A DNA stretch of 64,000 nucleotides from Paracoccus sp. S-4012 (lineage in GTDB: Bacteria > Pseudomonadota > Alphaproteobacteria > Rhodobacterales > Rhodobacteraceae). A program made the position numbers and the translations under genes. The notes under the pieces were generated by a model. It worked only from the letters and a program-made list of their open reading frames with translations, was not told where the DNA came from and searched no databases. The stretch is from NCBI RefSeq assembly GCF_009674885.1, contig NZ_WKKA01000004.1, positions 186,001-250,000 of the forward strand. The letters run 5' to 3'. Positions 18,563-28,035 of this stretch are shown here, in pieces (the stretch's first letter is position 1; every line of letters starts with the position of its first letter).

Positions 18563-21500
18563 ATGGCGCGGTTCTTCGTCGACCGTCCGGTCTTCGCCTG
18601 GGTCCTGGCGCTTGCCGCCATGCTCATCGGCGCGGTGAGCTTCGTCTCGATGCCGGTGTCGCAGTATCCCGACATCGCGCCGACCACGATCCGGGTCTCG
18701 GCCGGCTATCCGGGCGCCACCGCCGAAGCTGTCGAGAACTCGGTCACGCGGGTGATCGAGGACGGGCTGACGGCGCTCGAGGGGCTGCTCTACACCACCT
18801 CCAACTCGAACCGCGGCTCGGCCTTCCTGACGCTCGTCTTCGACGGCTCGATCGAGCCGCAGGACGCGCTGGCCGAGGTGCAGACGCGGGTGCGCGCGAT
18901 CGAGGGGGCGCTGCCCGACGCCGTCCAGGACCGCGGCGTGAACGTCACCCGCTCGAGTTCGTCGATCCTGATGGTCGGCGCCGTCGTCTCGACCGACGGG
19001 CGTTACGACACCATCCGCCTCGGCGACATCCTCGAGGCGACGGTGCGCGGGCCGGTGCAGCGGGTCGAGGGGGTCGGCGCGCTCGACATCTTCGGCTCCG
19101 GCTACGCCATGCGGATCTGGCTCGATCCGCTGAGGCTGGTGCAATTTCAGCTGACCCCGACCGACGTGACGAACGCCGTGCGGGCGCAGAACACGACCGT
19201 CTCGGTCGGCAGCCTCGGCACCTCGCCCACGGTCGACGGCCAGCAGTTCACCGCCACCGTGACCGCGCAATCCACGCTGACCGGCGTCGACGAGTTCGAG
19301 CAGATCCTGCTCAAGACCGAGGCCGACGGCGCCACGGTGCGTCTCGCGGACGTGGCCCGGGTCGAGATCGGCCAGCAGAGCTACGGCGCGGACTCGCGCT
19401 ACAACGGCCTGCCCGCGGCGGGGTTCGCCGTGAACCTCGCCTCGGGCGCGAACGCGGTGGACGTGGCGCAGGACGTGCGCGCGGCGCTCGACAGTCTCGC
19501 CCCGGCCCTGCCCGAGGGGGTGGAGTTCCGCGTCGCCTTCGACACCTCGCCCTTCGTCGAGCAGTCGATCCAGAAGGTCTATCTGACGCTGGCCGAAGCC
19601 GTGGTCCTCGTCGTGCTGGTGATCCTCGTCTTCCTGCAGAGCTGGCGCGCGACCCTGATCCCGCTGGTGGCCGTGCCGGTGGTCCTCGCGGGCACGCTCG
19701 CGGTCCTCGCGGCGATGGGCTACTCGATCAACACCATCACCATGTTCGCCCTCGTCCTCGCCATCGGCCTGCTGGTGGACGACGCCATCGTCGTGGTCGA
19801 GAACGTCGAGCGCATCATCCACGACGAGCACCTGCCCCCGCGCGAGGCGACCATCATCTCGATGAACCAGATCACCGGCGCGCTGATCGGCATCGCCGTG
19901 GTGCTGGTGGCGGTGATGCTGCCGATGGCCTTCGTCGGCGGCTCGGCCGGGGTGATCTACCGCCAGTTCTCGGTCACGATCGTCACCGCCATGATCCTGT
20001 CGGTGCTGGTCGCGCTGATCCTGTCGCCGGCCATGGCAGCGACGATGCTGAAGCCCGCCACCGGCCGCCCCAACGCGCTCGCGCGGGGGTTCAACGCCGC
20101 CTATGACCGGCTGGCAGCCCTGTATCTGCGCATCGCGGCGTTCTTCGCACGGCGTCCCGCGTTCGCCGTCATCGCCATTCTCGCCATCTCGCTGGTCGCG
20201 TGGCAGGCTTGGCAGCGCATCACGCCGTCCTTCATCCCGCCCGAGGATCAGGGCGTGCTGATGACCTCCATCCGCCTCCCCGAAGGCTCCACCGCCGAGC
20301 AGACGCTGGCGCTGGCCAACCGGGTCGAGACCTATCTGCTGGAGGAGGAGGCCGATGCCGTGGCCTCGGTCTATGCCGCGGCGGGCTTCGGCTTTCAGGG
20401 CAGCAGCGCCAACAGCGCGACCCTCTTCGTGCGGCTCAAGGACTTCTCCGAGCGCAAGGGCGACGCCCTGTCAGCCTCCGCCGTTGCCACCCGCGCCAAC
20501 GCCGCCTTCCCGGGCGACCGCGCGGGCACCGTGACGGTGAACGAGCCGCCTGCGATCCAGGGCCTCGGCAACACCTCGGGCTTCCAGATGTATCTGCTGG
20601 ATCAGGCAGGGCAGGGCAACGAGGCGCTGTCCGAGGCGACAGAGGCGCTCGTCGGGCTGGCTGAGGCCGACCCGATGCTGACCACGATCAACGCCCGCGG
20701 GGCCGAGGCCGAGGCGGCGCTCAGGATCGACCTCGACCGCCAGAAGGCCGAAAGCCTCGGGCTGCCGATCGCCGAGGTCAACGCCATGCTCGCGACGATC
20801 TTTTCCGGCACGAACGTCAACGACTTCATCCTCAACGACCAGATCAGGCCCGTAATCGTGCAGGCCGATGCCCCCTTCCGCATGCAGGAGGCCGACATCG
20901 ACGGCTGGTATGCGCGCAACCGCCAGGGCGAGATGGTGCCCTTCTCGGCCTTCGCCTCGACCGGCTGGGTGGCGGTCCAGCCGCGGCTGTCGCGGATGGA
21001 CGGGGCAGCGGCGCAGCAGATCTCGGGCGCCCCGGCGCCGGGCGTCAGCTCCGGCCAGGCGATGGCGCGGATGGAGGAGCTGGTGGCGCAGGTCCCCGGC
21101 GGCTGGGGCGCGGCCTGGACGGGCATCTCCTATCAGGAGCGGCAGTCGAGCGCGCAGGCGCCGATGCTCTACGCGCTTTCGGTGCTGGTGGTCTATCTCG
21201 GCCTCGCCGCCCTCTATGAAAGCTGGGCGCTGCCGGTGTCGGTGATGCTGTCGGTGCCGATCGGCGTGCTGGGCGCGCTGCTGGCGGCGCTCTGGGCCGG
21301 GCAGGCCAACGACGTCTATTTCAAGGTCGGCATCCTCACGACCATCGGCCTCGCGGCGCGCAACGCCATCCTGATCGTCGAATTCGCCCGCGCGCTCGAA
21401 CGCGAGGGCCGCAGCCCCCGCGCCGCGGTGATGGAGGCCGCGCGCCTGCGCCTGCGCCCGATCCTGATGACCAGCTTCGCCTTCATGCTGGGCGTGCTGC

Positions 21501-21721
21501 CCTTGGCGCGGGCCACCGGCGTCGGCGCGAACGCGCAGAACGCGATCGGGGTGGTGGTGCTGGGCGGCATGGCGATGGCCACGCTGCTGGGTGGGCTGCT
21601 GGTCCCGGCGCTCTATCTGGCGGTGCGGCGGCTGACGGGCCGGCGCGATCTGGACGCGCCGGGACGTGTCGAGGCGGCCGGCCGAGGCACCGGCAGTTCC
21701 ATGCCGGCACCGGCCGAGTAG
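18563..21721 (+). CDS. RND efflux transporter, HAE-1 (AcrB/MexF) family
   Basis: A 1052-residue inner-membrane proton/drug antiporter. It opens with MARFFVDRPVFAWVLALAA. The TM4 motif LAIGLLVDDAIVVVENVER keeps both acidic proton-relay residues. Porter domains and the second half repeat (YESWALPVSVMLSVPIGVLGA, GLAARNAILIVEFA) are complete, and length is typical. The start at 18563 follows the adaptor stop directly. No outer-membrane TolC partner is encoded here, so it probably uses one made elsewhere. Confidence 0.95.
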   Translation: MARFFVDRPVFAWVLALAAMLIGAVSFVSMPVSQYPDIAPTTIRVSAGYPGATAEAVENSVTRVIEDGLTALEGLLYTTSNSNRGSAFLTLVFDGSIEPQDALAEVQTRVRAIEGALPDAVQDRGVNVTRSSSSILMVGAVVSTDGRYDTIRLGDILEATVRGPVQRVEGVGALDIFGSGYAMRIWLDPLRLVQFQLTPTDVTNAVRAQNTTVSVGSLGTSPTVDGQQFTATVTAQSTLTGVDEFEQILLKTEADGATVRLADVARVEIGQQSYGADSRYNGLPAAGFAVNLASGANAVDVAQDVRAALDSLAPALPEGVEFRVAFDTSPFVEQSIQKVYLTLAEAVVLVVLVILVFLQSWRATLIPLVAVPVVLAGTLAVLAAMGYSINTITMFALVLAIGLLVDDAIVVVENVERIIHDEHLPPREATIISMNQITGALIGIAVVLVAVMLPMAFVGGSAGVIYRQFSVTIVTAMILSVLVALILSPAMAATMLKPATGRPNALARGFNAAYDRLAALYLRIAAFFARRPAFAVIAILAISLVAWQAWQRITPSFIPPEDQGVLMTSIRLPEGSTAEQTLALANRVETYLLEEEADAVASVYAAAGFGFQGSSANSATLFVRLKDFSERKGDALSASAVATRANAAFPGDRAGTVTVNEPPAIQGLGNTSGFQMYLLDQAGQGNEALSEATEALVGLAEADPMLTTINARGAEAEAALRIDLDRQKAESLGLPIAEVNAMLATIFSGTNVNDFILNDQIRPVIVQADAPFRMQEADIDGWYARNRQGEMVPFSAFASTGWVAVQPRLSRMDGAAAQQISGAPAPGVSSGQAMARMEELVAQVPGGWGAAWTGISYQERQSSAQAPMLYALSVLVVYLGLAALYESWALPVSVMLSVPIGVLGALLAALWAGQANDVYFKVGILTTIGLAARNAILIVEFARALEREGRSPRAAVMEAARLRLRPILMTSFAFMLGVLPLARATGVGANAQNAIGVVVLGGMAMATLLGGLLVPALYLAVRRLTGRRDLDAPGRVEAAGRGTGSSMPAPAE

Positions 21722-21730
21722 CGGGCGGCT

Positions 21731-22603
21731 TCAGCCGCCGCTGCCGATCTCGACGGAGGCATCGCCGCGGTCCGCCGGTCTGGCGTTCCCCCGCCCTGCC
21801 CGCCGTGCCGCTGCCGCCCGCTCGCGGCGCATCGCCTGCCACGCCTCGCGATGCGACCGCAGCCGCCGCCGCACATGCTCATAGAGCGCCACGTCGACGG
21901 CGTTCAGCTCCTTGATCCGGCGTTCCAGCGCCGGCGTCATCTCGACCCGCGTGTCGTCGGTGTCCGGGGTCTTGCGCCGGTGCTCCTCCGGCTGCTTTCC
22001 GTCCACGCCCATGAGCGAGAACAGCAGGTTGAACGACATCGGATACATTTCCAGCAAGCCGATGAAGGCGTAATCCTCGTCCACGATCCGCAGCGTCTCC
22101 TCGATCGACGGCTGCCGCAGGCCGGTGAGGAACTTCGCCATCTTGTTCTGGACGCCAGCCGACCCGATCCAGTCCTCGATGGAGGCGAAGCGGTCGATGA
22201 ACTCACGATAGGAGGGATGGGCCGGGGTGCGCTGATAGCGGTAGTCCGACACGACCCGCGCGACCGGCGCGCGCAGGATCGAGAAATACTGCGTATCCGG
22301 CCGCGTCTCGCGGAGGCAGGCGGAGACGTTGAACGGCATGTGGCCGGAGGCCGATCGCGCCGAGGCGATGCGGTCGCCCGCGATGAAGGCCTGAAGCGCC
22401 GCCTCGCGCGCCTCGCGCGCGACGCCCGCCTTCTCGCCATAGGTCACATGCACGTTGGTGTAGGGCCGCATGTCGCGGGCCAGTTCGGCCGAGAAGGACG
22501 ATCCCGCGGTCTTCGGCACATGCACGAAGAACCACAGCGCCTCCTGCGGCGCCGAGGCCACGAACTCCGCCAGCGGCATGTGGTCGAGATCGCCGAACCG
22601 CAT
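21731..22603 (-). CDS. Sulfotransferase family 2 domain protein
   Basis: A 290-residue cytosolic-type protein. The 5'-phosphosulfate loop FVHVPKTAGSSF is near residue 27 and the 3'-phosphate-binding stretch FSILRAPVARVVSDYRY near 100, so it should use PAPS as sulfate donor. The C-terminus is Arg-rich and helical. Bacterial members sulfate surface glycans or small molecules; the acceptor is unknown. It lies 77 bp downstream of the AttH-like gene on the same strand. I chose the ATG at 22603 because the upstream extension of the frame is a shadow of that gene. Confidence 0.82.
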   Translation of the reverse strand: MRFGDLDHMPLAEFVASAPQEALWFFVHVPKTAGSSFSAELARDMRPYTNVHVTYGEKAGVAREAREAALQAFIAGDRIASARSASGHMPFNVSACLRETRPDTQYFSILRAPVARVVSDYRYQRTPAHPSYREFIDRFASIEDWIGSAGVQNKMAKFLTGLRQPSIEETLRIVDEDYAFIGLLEMYPMSFNLLFSLMGVDGKQPEEHRRKTPDTDDTRVEMTPALERRIKELNAVDVALYEHVRRRLRSHREAWQAMRRERAAAARRAGRGNARPADRGDASVEIGSGG

Positions 22604-22680
22604 CTGCGCGTCCTCCTTGAACCGGTGGCGCCTGCCTGCCCCGGCCGCCTCCGATCCGCAACCGCAAACTGCCGCGCTTC

Positions 22681-23724
22681 TTATCCGCCCGGCCTCGGAC
22701 GCCCGGTCATCTCCAGATAGCCGCGGCCCGTCGCGCTGCCCCTCACCCGCAGCGGCCCCTCCCAGTAAGGCACCGAGGTCGTCATCCAGGCCTCGGGGTT
22801 CACCGCCTCGGCGGTGACGTCGATACCGGCCCCTGGCACCGTCACGCGGAAGCGGGCCGGCACCCGGCCCGGCCCGGCCTCGATCCCGAGATCGCTGCCG
22901 TCGAGCGACGCGACGCTGCCATCCGCCCCGATCAGGCTGCCGAAGACGAAAGGCCGCAGGCCGCGCACCTCCGCCGCCATCAGCCGCCGCCCGTCGTCGA
23001 AGCTCAGCGCCAGCCAGTCCCAACCGGTCTGGCTGCGGTCGAGCGGCTGGCTGGACCACTCGCGGTCGAGCCAGGCGGTGCCGGTGACGGCGACCTCGCC
23101 CGCGGGCAGCGAGAGCGTCCCGGTGACGGTGTAGAACGGCTGGCTGTAGTAATGGCTCGCCTGCCCGCCCTGCCCCTTGACCGAGTAGCCCCCGGCCCCA
23201 TGCAGAACCAGCGGCCCCTGCGCCTCGGCCTCCAGCCGGTAGGCGAAGCCTTCGCCGCGGGCGCTGACCTCGAGCCGGTCGATGCCGGTGCCGCCCTCGG
23301 CCGCGGCCATGCGCCACTCGTCGATCCATGCGGCGAAGGGCGCCGCCTCCACCCCAGCCTGCCCGACGCCGCCGCGGGCGAAGCGCTCGGCCACGTGCTG
23401 CGAGCCGGCGGTCGTCACCGCCGCATGAGCCATCCAGACCTGCGGCGTGGCCCAGCCCTTGCCGGGTCCCTCGGGCGCGAGGGCCGAGCGGAACAGGGTC
23501 CATTGCACGCCGTAATCCTGCCCGTCGGCGCCGGTCAGGTTGGCGGTGAGATACCACCATTCGATGCGAAAGGAGGGATGCGCCCCGTGATCGCGCGGGA
23601 ATTCCAGTGTGGCCGCCGGGTCGGGCAGCGCGAAACCCTCGACCTCCGTGCCGAGGCCCGCGAACCCGCTGCCCTCCTGCGCAAAGGCGGGCGCGGCGGC
23701 GAGCAACAGGACAAGCGCCAGCAT
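22681..23724 (-). CDS. AttH/CrtC-like lipocalin-fold secreted protein
   Basis: A signal peptide (LALVLLLAAAPAFA) is followed by a two-barrel domain related to AttH and hydroxyneurosporene synthase CrtC. It has FPRDHGAHPSFRIEWWYLTANL near residue 30, AHAAVTTAG, GYSVKGQGGQASHYYSQPF and AWLDREWSSQPL. In known AttEFGH-type loci this protein accompanies a FtsX-like ABC exporter, exactly the arrangement here. Its ligand is unknown. The ATG at 23724 gives a clean signal peptide; earlier starts do not. Confidence 0.85.
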   Translation of the reverse strand: MLALVLLLAAAPAFAQEGSGFAGLGTEVEGFALPDPAATLEFPRDHGAHPSFRIEWWYLTANLTGADGQDYGVQWTLFRSALAPEGPGKGWATPQVWMAHAAVTTAGSQHVAERFARGGVGQAGVEAAPFAAWIDEWRMAAAEGGTGIDRLEVSARGEGFAYRLEAEAQGPLVLHGAGGYSVKGQGGQASHYYSQPFYTVTGTLSLPAGEVAVTGTAWLDREWSSQPLDRSQTGWDWLALSFDDGRRLMAAEVRGLRPFVFGSLIGADGSVASLDGSDLGIEAGPGRVPARFRVTVPGAGIDVTAEAVNPEAWMTTSVPYWEGPLRVRGSATGRGYLEMTGRPRPGG

Positions 23725-23754
23725 TTCTTCTGTCCAAAAATATCCCGCGGGGGT

Positions 23755-23775
23755 CCGGGGGCGCGAAGCCCCCGG
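23755..23775 (-). other. Intercistronic hairpin between the FtsX permease and AttH-like genes
   Basis: CCGGGGGC (23755-23762) pairs with GCCCCCGG (23768-23775) around a 5-nt loop. Read on the minus strand, it is followed 20-25 bp on by a run of T (ATATTTTTGG), so it could partly terminate transcription ahead of the AttH-like gene. Confidence 0.4.
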
Positions 23776-23791
23776 CGTCGCAGCGGCTGCC

Positions 23792-26221
23792 CTAACGCTC
23801 ATCGGCAAACACCCTCAGCAGCCGCGCCGGTGTCAGCCGCGCGAGCTGGAACGCGGGCCAGGCCCCCGCCAGCAGCGCCGTCAGCAGCGCCGCCAGCCCC
23901 AGTTGCAGGATCAGCCCCGGCTGCAGCTGCATCGGCAGCCGCCATCCGAAGGCCGCGACGTTGATCACCGAGAGCAGCATCCAGGCCAGCCCCAGCCCCA
24001 CCGGCACCGCATAGACCGCCGTCCCCGCCGCCAGCAGCAGCGTCCGGCCAAGCTCCATCCGCGCCAGCCGCGCCCGCGGCAGGCCCGAGGCCCAGACCGG
24101 CGCCAGCTGCCCCAGCCGCATGGCGGCGAGCGTCGTCAGCCCGGCCCAGAGCGCGATCCCCGCCACGCCCAGCGTCAGCAGGTTCAGCGCCCCGGTGACG
24201 GCGAAGGTGCGCTCGAAGATCTGCAGCGAGACGGATTTGGCACGGGCCTGATCGACGATCGCGCCGGGCGGCAGGTCGAAGCGCTCGATCAGCGCGTCGG
24301 TGAGGGCGGGGGCGCGCGCGGGGGCGATGCGGACGGCCTGATAAAGCCGCGGCGCCGCGGGGAAGCGGGCGAGGAAATCCTCCATGCCCAGCATCGCCTG
24401 CGGGCGCGGATTGCCGTAGTCGGAATAGACGCCGAGAATTGGCTGCGCCCCGCCGGGGAGGTCCACGGGATCGCCCAGGGCGAGGCCCTGCCTGCGCGCC
24501 ATCTGCTCGTTGACGAGCACCCCCTGCCCTGCCGCGAGGCGGTCCCAGACCCCCGGCACGGCGTCGAGCAGGGGCCAGTTGTCGCGGTAGGTGGCATGGT
24601 CCACGATGCCGTAGACCCGGCCGGGCACGCCGCCGAGGGGGGCGTCCACGCTCCAGATCGGCAGGACGGCGTCGGCTTCCTCCGCAAGGAAGGCGCGGAC
24701 CGCGGCGGCCTCGTCCTCGGTGCGCGCGGTGACATAGAGCTCGGCCGCGAGCCGCTGGTCGAGCCAGCCGGTGAAGGTCGCGCGGAAGCTGCCGACCATG
24801 GTGCCGACGCCGATATTGGCGGCCAGCGCCAGCATCAGCGCCATGAGCGCGAGCGTGAGGCCCGAGAGCTGCTGGCGCGTGTCGGCGACGAACCACTCGC
24901 CCAGAACCCCGCGGACGCGGCGCCCGGCAAGGCGCAGCGCGGCGTCGAGGACCACCGGCAGCATCAACGCTGCGGCGAGCAGCGCGCAGGCCATCGCGGC
25001 GAAGCCGGCGACCAGCCCGCCCCAGGCCAGCGCCAGCGGCATCGCGGCGAGCAGCGCCAGCGCCGCGATCCCCTGCCAGCGCAAGGCCTGCGCCGCCGCG
25101 ACCGCCCATGCCGCCGCCTGCCCCCCGGCGAGGAGCGGCAGCCGCGCGGTCCCGACCAGCCCGCGCGCGCCGGCGATGCCGGTTCCCAGCAGCGCCATGC
25201 CGAGGCCTGAGGCGATCCAGCCGGGGCGCAGCGCCAGCCCGGCGCCCACCTCGGCGCCGTAAAGGCCCGAAAGCGTCGCCGCGACCCCCGGCATCAGCGC
25301 CGCCGCCATCGCCCAGCCGAGCAGGACACCCAACGCGCCGGCCACCAGCGCCATCAGCGCCAGTTCCGCCGCCATGACGCCCAGCACCGTGCCGAGGCCG
25401 ACCCCGATGCCGCGCAGGGTGCGGACCAGCCCGCGGCGCTGCTCGAAGGCGAGGCCGACGGCGGACTGGGTGATGAAGAGGCCGACGATGAAGCTCAGCA
25501 GCGCGAAGGCGGTGAGGTTGAGGTGGAAACTCGCGGTCAACGCCGCCGGGTCGGCATCGCCGCCGCCCGGCGGGTGGCGCAGGAGGCCGGGGATCAGGTC
25601 GGTCAAGGGCACGAGGCCCGGCATCGAATCGGGGGCGAGGGTCATGGCCGTGAGCCGCCCCTCCATCCCCAGCAGCGCCTGCGCGATCCCCACATCCACC
25701 ACCAGCGTGTTCCGCGGCGCGTCGGGGTCGGCCACGAGGTCCAGGGGCGCGTCGGGGCCGAGCCCGGCGATGGTCTCGGGCGTGGCCCAGCCGCGGCCCG
25801 GCGGGGTGATGAAGGCCCGGAGCGCGCCGGGGCCGGCGAGGTCGCCGAGGTCCTCGCCGGTGTCGCCCGGCCCGCCGTCGCGGGTGACCGGCTCGACGCC
25901 CAGGACCGAGACCCGCACCTCGCCGAGGCGCAGCCGGCCCTCGACCAGCGGCGAGACGTCCCAGCCCGCCCGGCGCGCCGCGGCCCAGTCGGCATCGGTC
26001 AGCGCGGCGCCGGGCGGCGGCTCCAGCCGCTCCAGCCGGCCCCGGCCCAGCGTGTCGGCGGCTTGCGCATAGCTCGCCCGCGCCTCGGCATTGATCGCCT
26101 GCACCCCGGACCAGAGCGCCGTGGCAAGCGTCAGCCCCGTCAGCAGCAGCACGAGTTGCAGCGGCCGCCGCCGCCAGTGCGACATCAGCGCGCCGAGAAC
26201 GGGGCCGAGCGGCGTCCTCAT
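23792..26221 (-). CDS. FtsX-like ABC transporter permease (AttFG-like, double-length)
   Basis: An 809-residue permease. It has an N-terminal membrane anchor, a large periplasmic domain, three helices, a second repeat unit of the same plan and a final helix pair with the FtsX coupling region (LGQLAPVWASGLPRARLARMELGRT in parts). This looks like a fused pair of FtsX domains, as in MacB-type exporters and AttF/AttG. Its ATG overlaps the stop of the ATPase gene by 4 bp, confirming a shared operon. Confidence 0.88.
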   Translation of the reverse strand: MRTPLGPVLGALMSHWRRRPLQLVLLLTGLTLATALWSGVQAINAEARASYAQAADTLGRGRLERLEPPPGAALTDADWAAARRAGWDVSPLVEGRLRLGEVRVSVLGVEPVTRDGGPGDTGEDLGDLAGPGALRAFITPPGRGWATPETIAGLGPDAPLDLVADPDAPRNTLVVDVGIAQALLGMEGRLTAMTLAPDSMPGLVPLTDLIPGLLRHPPGGGDADPAALTASFHLNLTAFALLSFIVGLFITQSAVGLAFEQRRGLVRTLRGIGVGLGTVLGVMAAELALMALVAGALGVLLGWAMAAALMPGVAATLSGLYGAEVGAGLALRPGWIASGLGMALLGTGIAGARGLVGTARLPLLAGGQAAAWAVAAAQALRWQGIAALALLAAMPLALAWGGLVAGFAAMACALLAAALMLPVVLDAALRLAGRRVRGVLGEWFVADTRQQLSGLTLALMALMLALAANIGVGTMVGSFRATFTGWLDQRLAAELYVTARTEDEAAAVRAFLAEEADAVLPIWSVDAPLGGVPGRVYGIVDHATYRDNWPLLDAVPGVWDRLAAGQGVLVNEQMARRQGLALGDPVDLPGGAQPILGVYSDYGNPRPQAMLGMEDFLARFPAAPRLYQAVRIAPARAPALTDALIERFDLPPGAIVDQARAKSVSLQIFERTFAVTGALNLLTLGVAGIALWAGLTTLAAMRLGQLAPVWASGLPRARLARMELGRTLLLAAGTAVYAVPVGLGLAWMLLSVINVAAFGWRLPMQLQPGLILQLGLAALLTALLAGAWPAFQLARLTPARLLRVFADER

Positions 26222-26889
26222 GCCAGCCGCCCCGCGTGAAGATGCAGCCGCCGGTCGCAGAGCGCCGCCAGCCGCCGCGAATGGGTGACGAGGATCAAGG
26301 TGGTGCCGCGCTCGCGCACCAGCGCCGTCAGCAGCGCCGCCACCGCGTCGCCCGTTGCCTCGTCGAGGTTGCCGGTGGGCTCGTCGGCCAGCACCAGGGC
26401 TGGGTCGGAGGCCAGCGCCCGCCCGATGGCCACGCGCTGCTGCTGCCCGCCGGAGAGCTGCTCGGGCCAGCGGTCCATCAACCCGGCGAGGCCGAGCGCC
26501 GAAGCCAGCTCCGCCACCCGCGCCGGGTCATGGCGGCGCGCGAGTCGGGCCTGAAAGGCAAGGTTCGCGCCGACGCTGAGGGACGGAATCAGGTTGAACT
26601 GCTGAAACACCAGGCCGACCCGTTCCCGCCGCAGCGCCGCCCGCGCGCGATCGTCGGCAGCGCCGAGATCCAGCCCCGCCACCCGCAGCCGTCCGGCATC
26701 GGGCCGCTCGAGCCCCGCGATCAGATGCAGCAGCGTGCTCTTGCCGCTGCCCGACTCGCCGGTGACGGCCACGCTCTCGCCCGGCGCGATGGCGAGGTCG
26801 ATGCCGGAGAGCACCGGCACCACCCCCTCGGGCGTGCGATAGGACTTGACCAGCGCCTCGGCCACGACCAGCGACCCGTTTCCGTCCAT
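26218..26889 (-). CDS. LolD/MacB-type ABC transporter ATP-binding protein (AttE-like)
   Basis: A 223-residue ATPase with Walker A GESGSGKST, the Q-loop context VFQQFNLIPSLSVG, signature LSGGQQQRVAIGRAL, Walker B VLADEPTGNLD and H-loop VTHSRR. The short length and Q-loop sequence are typical of partners of FtsX-like permeases, which move lipids, lipoproteins or peptides out of the membrane. I chose MDGNGSLV at 26889 over 26943. Confidence 0.9.
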   Translation of the reverse strand: MDGNGSLVVAEALVKSYRTPEGVVPVLSGIDLAIAPGESVAVTGESGSGKSTLLHLIAGLERPDAGRLRVAGLDLGAADDRARAALRRERVGLVFQQFNLIPSLSVGANLAFQARLARRHDPARVAELASALGLAGLMDRWPEQLSGGQQQRVAIGRALASDPALVLADEPTGNLDEATGDAVAALLTALVRERGTTLILVTHSRRLAALCDRRLHLHAGRLA

Positions 26890-26949
26890 CGCCCCACCTC
26901 GCCTTATCCGGGCGAGCCTCGTCGTCCCGCAGGCCGGGCGCAACCCGCC

Positions 26950-28035
26950 TCAGGCTGGCACGGTATAATCGTCGCCCGGCAGGCGGGTCATGAAGCGCTC
27001 GGCGATCTCGGTCACGACAATGTCGGGGCGGAGCGCGTCGATGAAGCCCGTGTCGCAGTTGGTGGACCAGACGAAATGGACCTCGCGGAAGGTCTCGGCC
27101 AGCATGCCCGTCAGGCCGACGGGGCGGTATTCCGAGAAGGAGTCGCCGAACAGAACCACGCGGCGCGGGTCTGCCGCGGGGCTGTCGTTGCGGAAGGCGA
27201 CATGGGTGCCGACCAGCTTCAGCGGCAGGACGCCGCGGTCGTTGTCCTCAGCCTGCGCGTTCGCCGCGATCCGTGCGGCATCGCGCAGCAGGCGCGGGAA
27301 ACGCGGCAGTTCCGTCACCTGCGGATCGAGCTTGCGCCCGAGATCGAAGGCCATCGGCCGAACGCCGCGATGGCCCCGTTCCTCCAGCGGCGGCGGCGTG
27401 ACGCCGAGGCTTGCGCAGAGCGCCCGGAACGCGACCAGCGCCCCCTCGAAGGTCCAGTGGCTGTCGGTGCGGTAGTAAAGGAGCGGCTCTCCCGTATCCG
27501 GCACGTCCCCCTCCAGCGCCGCCTGCCTGCGTGCCGCGACCGTCGCGAGCGACCCGCGCAGCGGCTCCAGCACATCGACCAGGATTGGGTCGCCCTGAAG
27601 CCTTCGGGCGAGTTGCAGCGCCGGGTGGCGCCCGAAATACGGCATGGCCGCCGGGACATGTTCGGGAAAGATCGAAAGCTTGTCGGGCGCGATCAGGTGC
27701 CGATACTGGGCCCCCATGGCCTCGAAGCGGCGCCGCCGCGCGCCGAGCAGCGCCACCCAGCCGTCCGCCGCGTCGGTGCCGAAAGCATGCGGCGTGGTGT
27801 AGAGCTGGTGGACGTCGTTAGTCCCGGTCCACAGGAACAGCCAGCCGTCGCGGCCATGCAGCACCACGTTCTCGATACGCGCGGGACCGGGCAGCGGAAT
27901 CGCGAAAGCCGGATGTCCCGCATCACGCGCGGCACCACCGAGGCGCGCGCGCAGAGCATCGGCCACGCTCCGCAGGCGGCGGCCGCCCCGGTGTTGCCAT
28001 AAGCGTTTTCTGGCAATCGCAGGCAGGTCAGTCAT
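26950..28035 (-). CDS. AlgX/AlgJ-like SGNH hydrolase-fold protein
   Basis: The 361-residue protein carries a catalytic Asp-x-His motif in YYRTDSHWTFEGA (about residue 200) and a GDSFSEYR block (about 305) supplying the nucleophile Ser. This is the layout of the alginate O-acetyltransferase-associated AlgX/AlgJ family. WLFLWTGTNDV near residue 65 is also family-like. There is no clear signal peptide: the N-terminus is Arg-rich, with no hydrophobic run of sufficient length, unlike secreted AlgX. It sits 60 bp upstream of the ABC ATPase on the same strand. Acetyl transfer to a glycan is an inference. Confidence 0.75.
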   Translation of the reverse strand: MTDLPAIARKRLWQHRGGRRLRSVADALRARLGGAARDAGHPAFAIPLPGPARIENVVLHGRDGWLFLWTGTNDVHQLYTTPHAFGTDAADGWVALLGARRRRFEAMGAQYRHLIAPDKLSIFPEHVPAAMPYFGRHPALQLARRLQGDPILVDVLEPLRGSLATVAARRQAALEGDVPDTGEPLLYYRTDSHWTFEGALVAFRALCASLGVTPPPLEERGHRGVRPMAFDLGRKLDPQVTELPRFPRLLRDAARIAANAQAEDNDRGVLPLKLVGTHVAFRNDSPAADPRRVVLFGDSFSEYRPVGLTGMLAETFREVHFVWSTNCDTGFIDALRPDIVVTEIAERFMTRLPGDDYTVPA

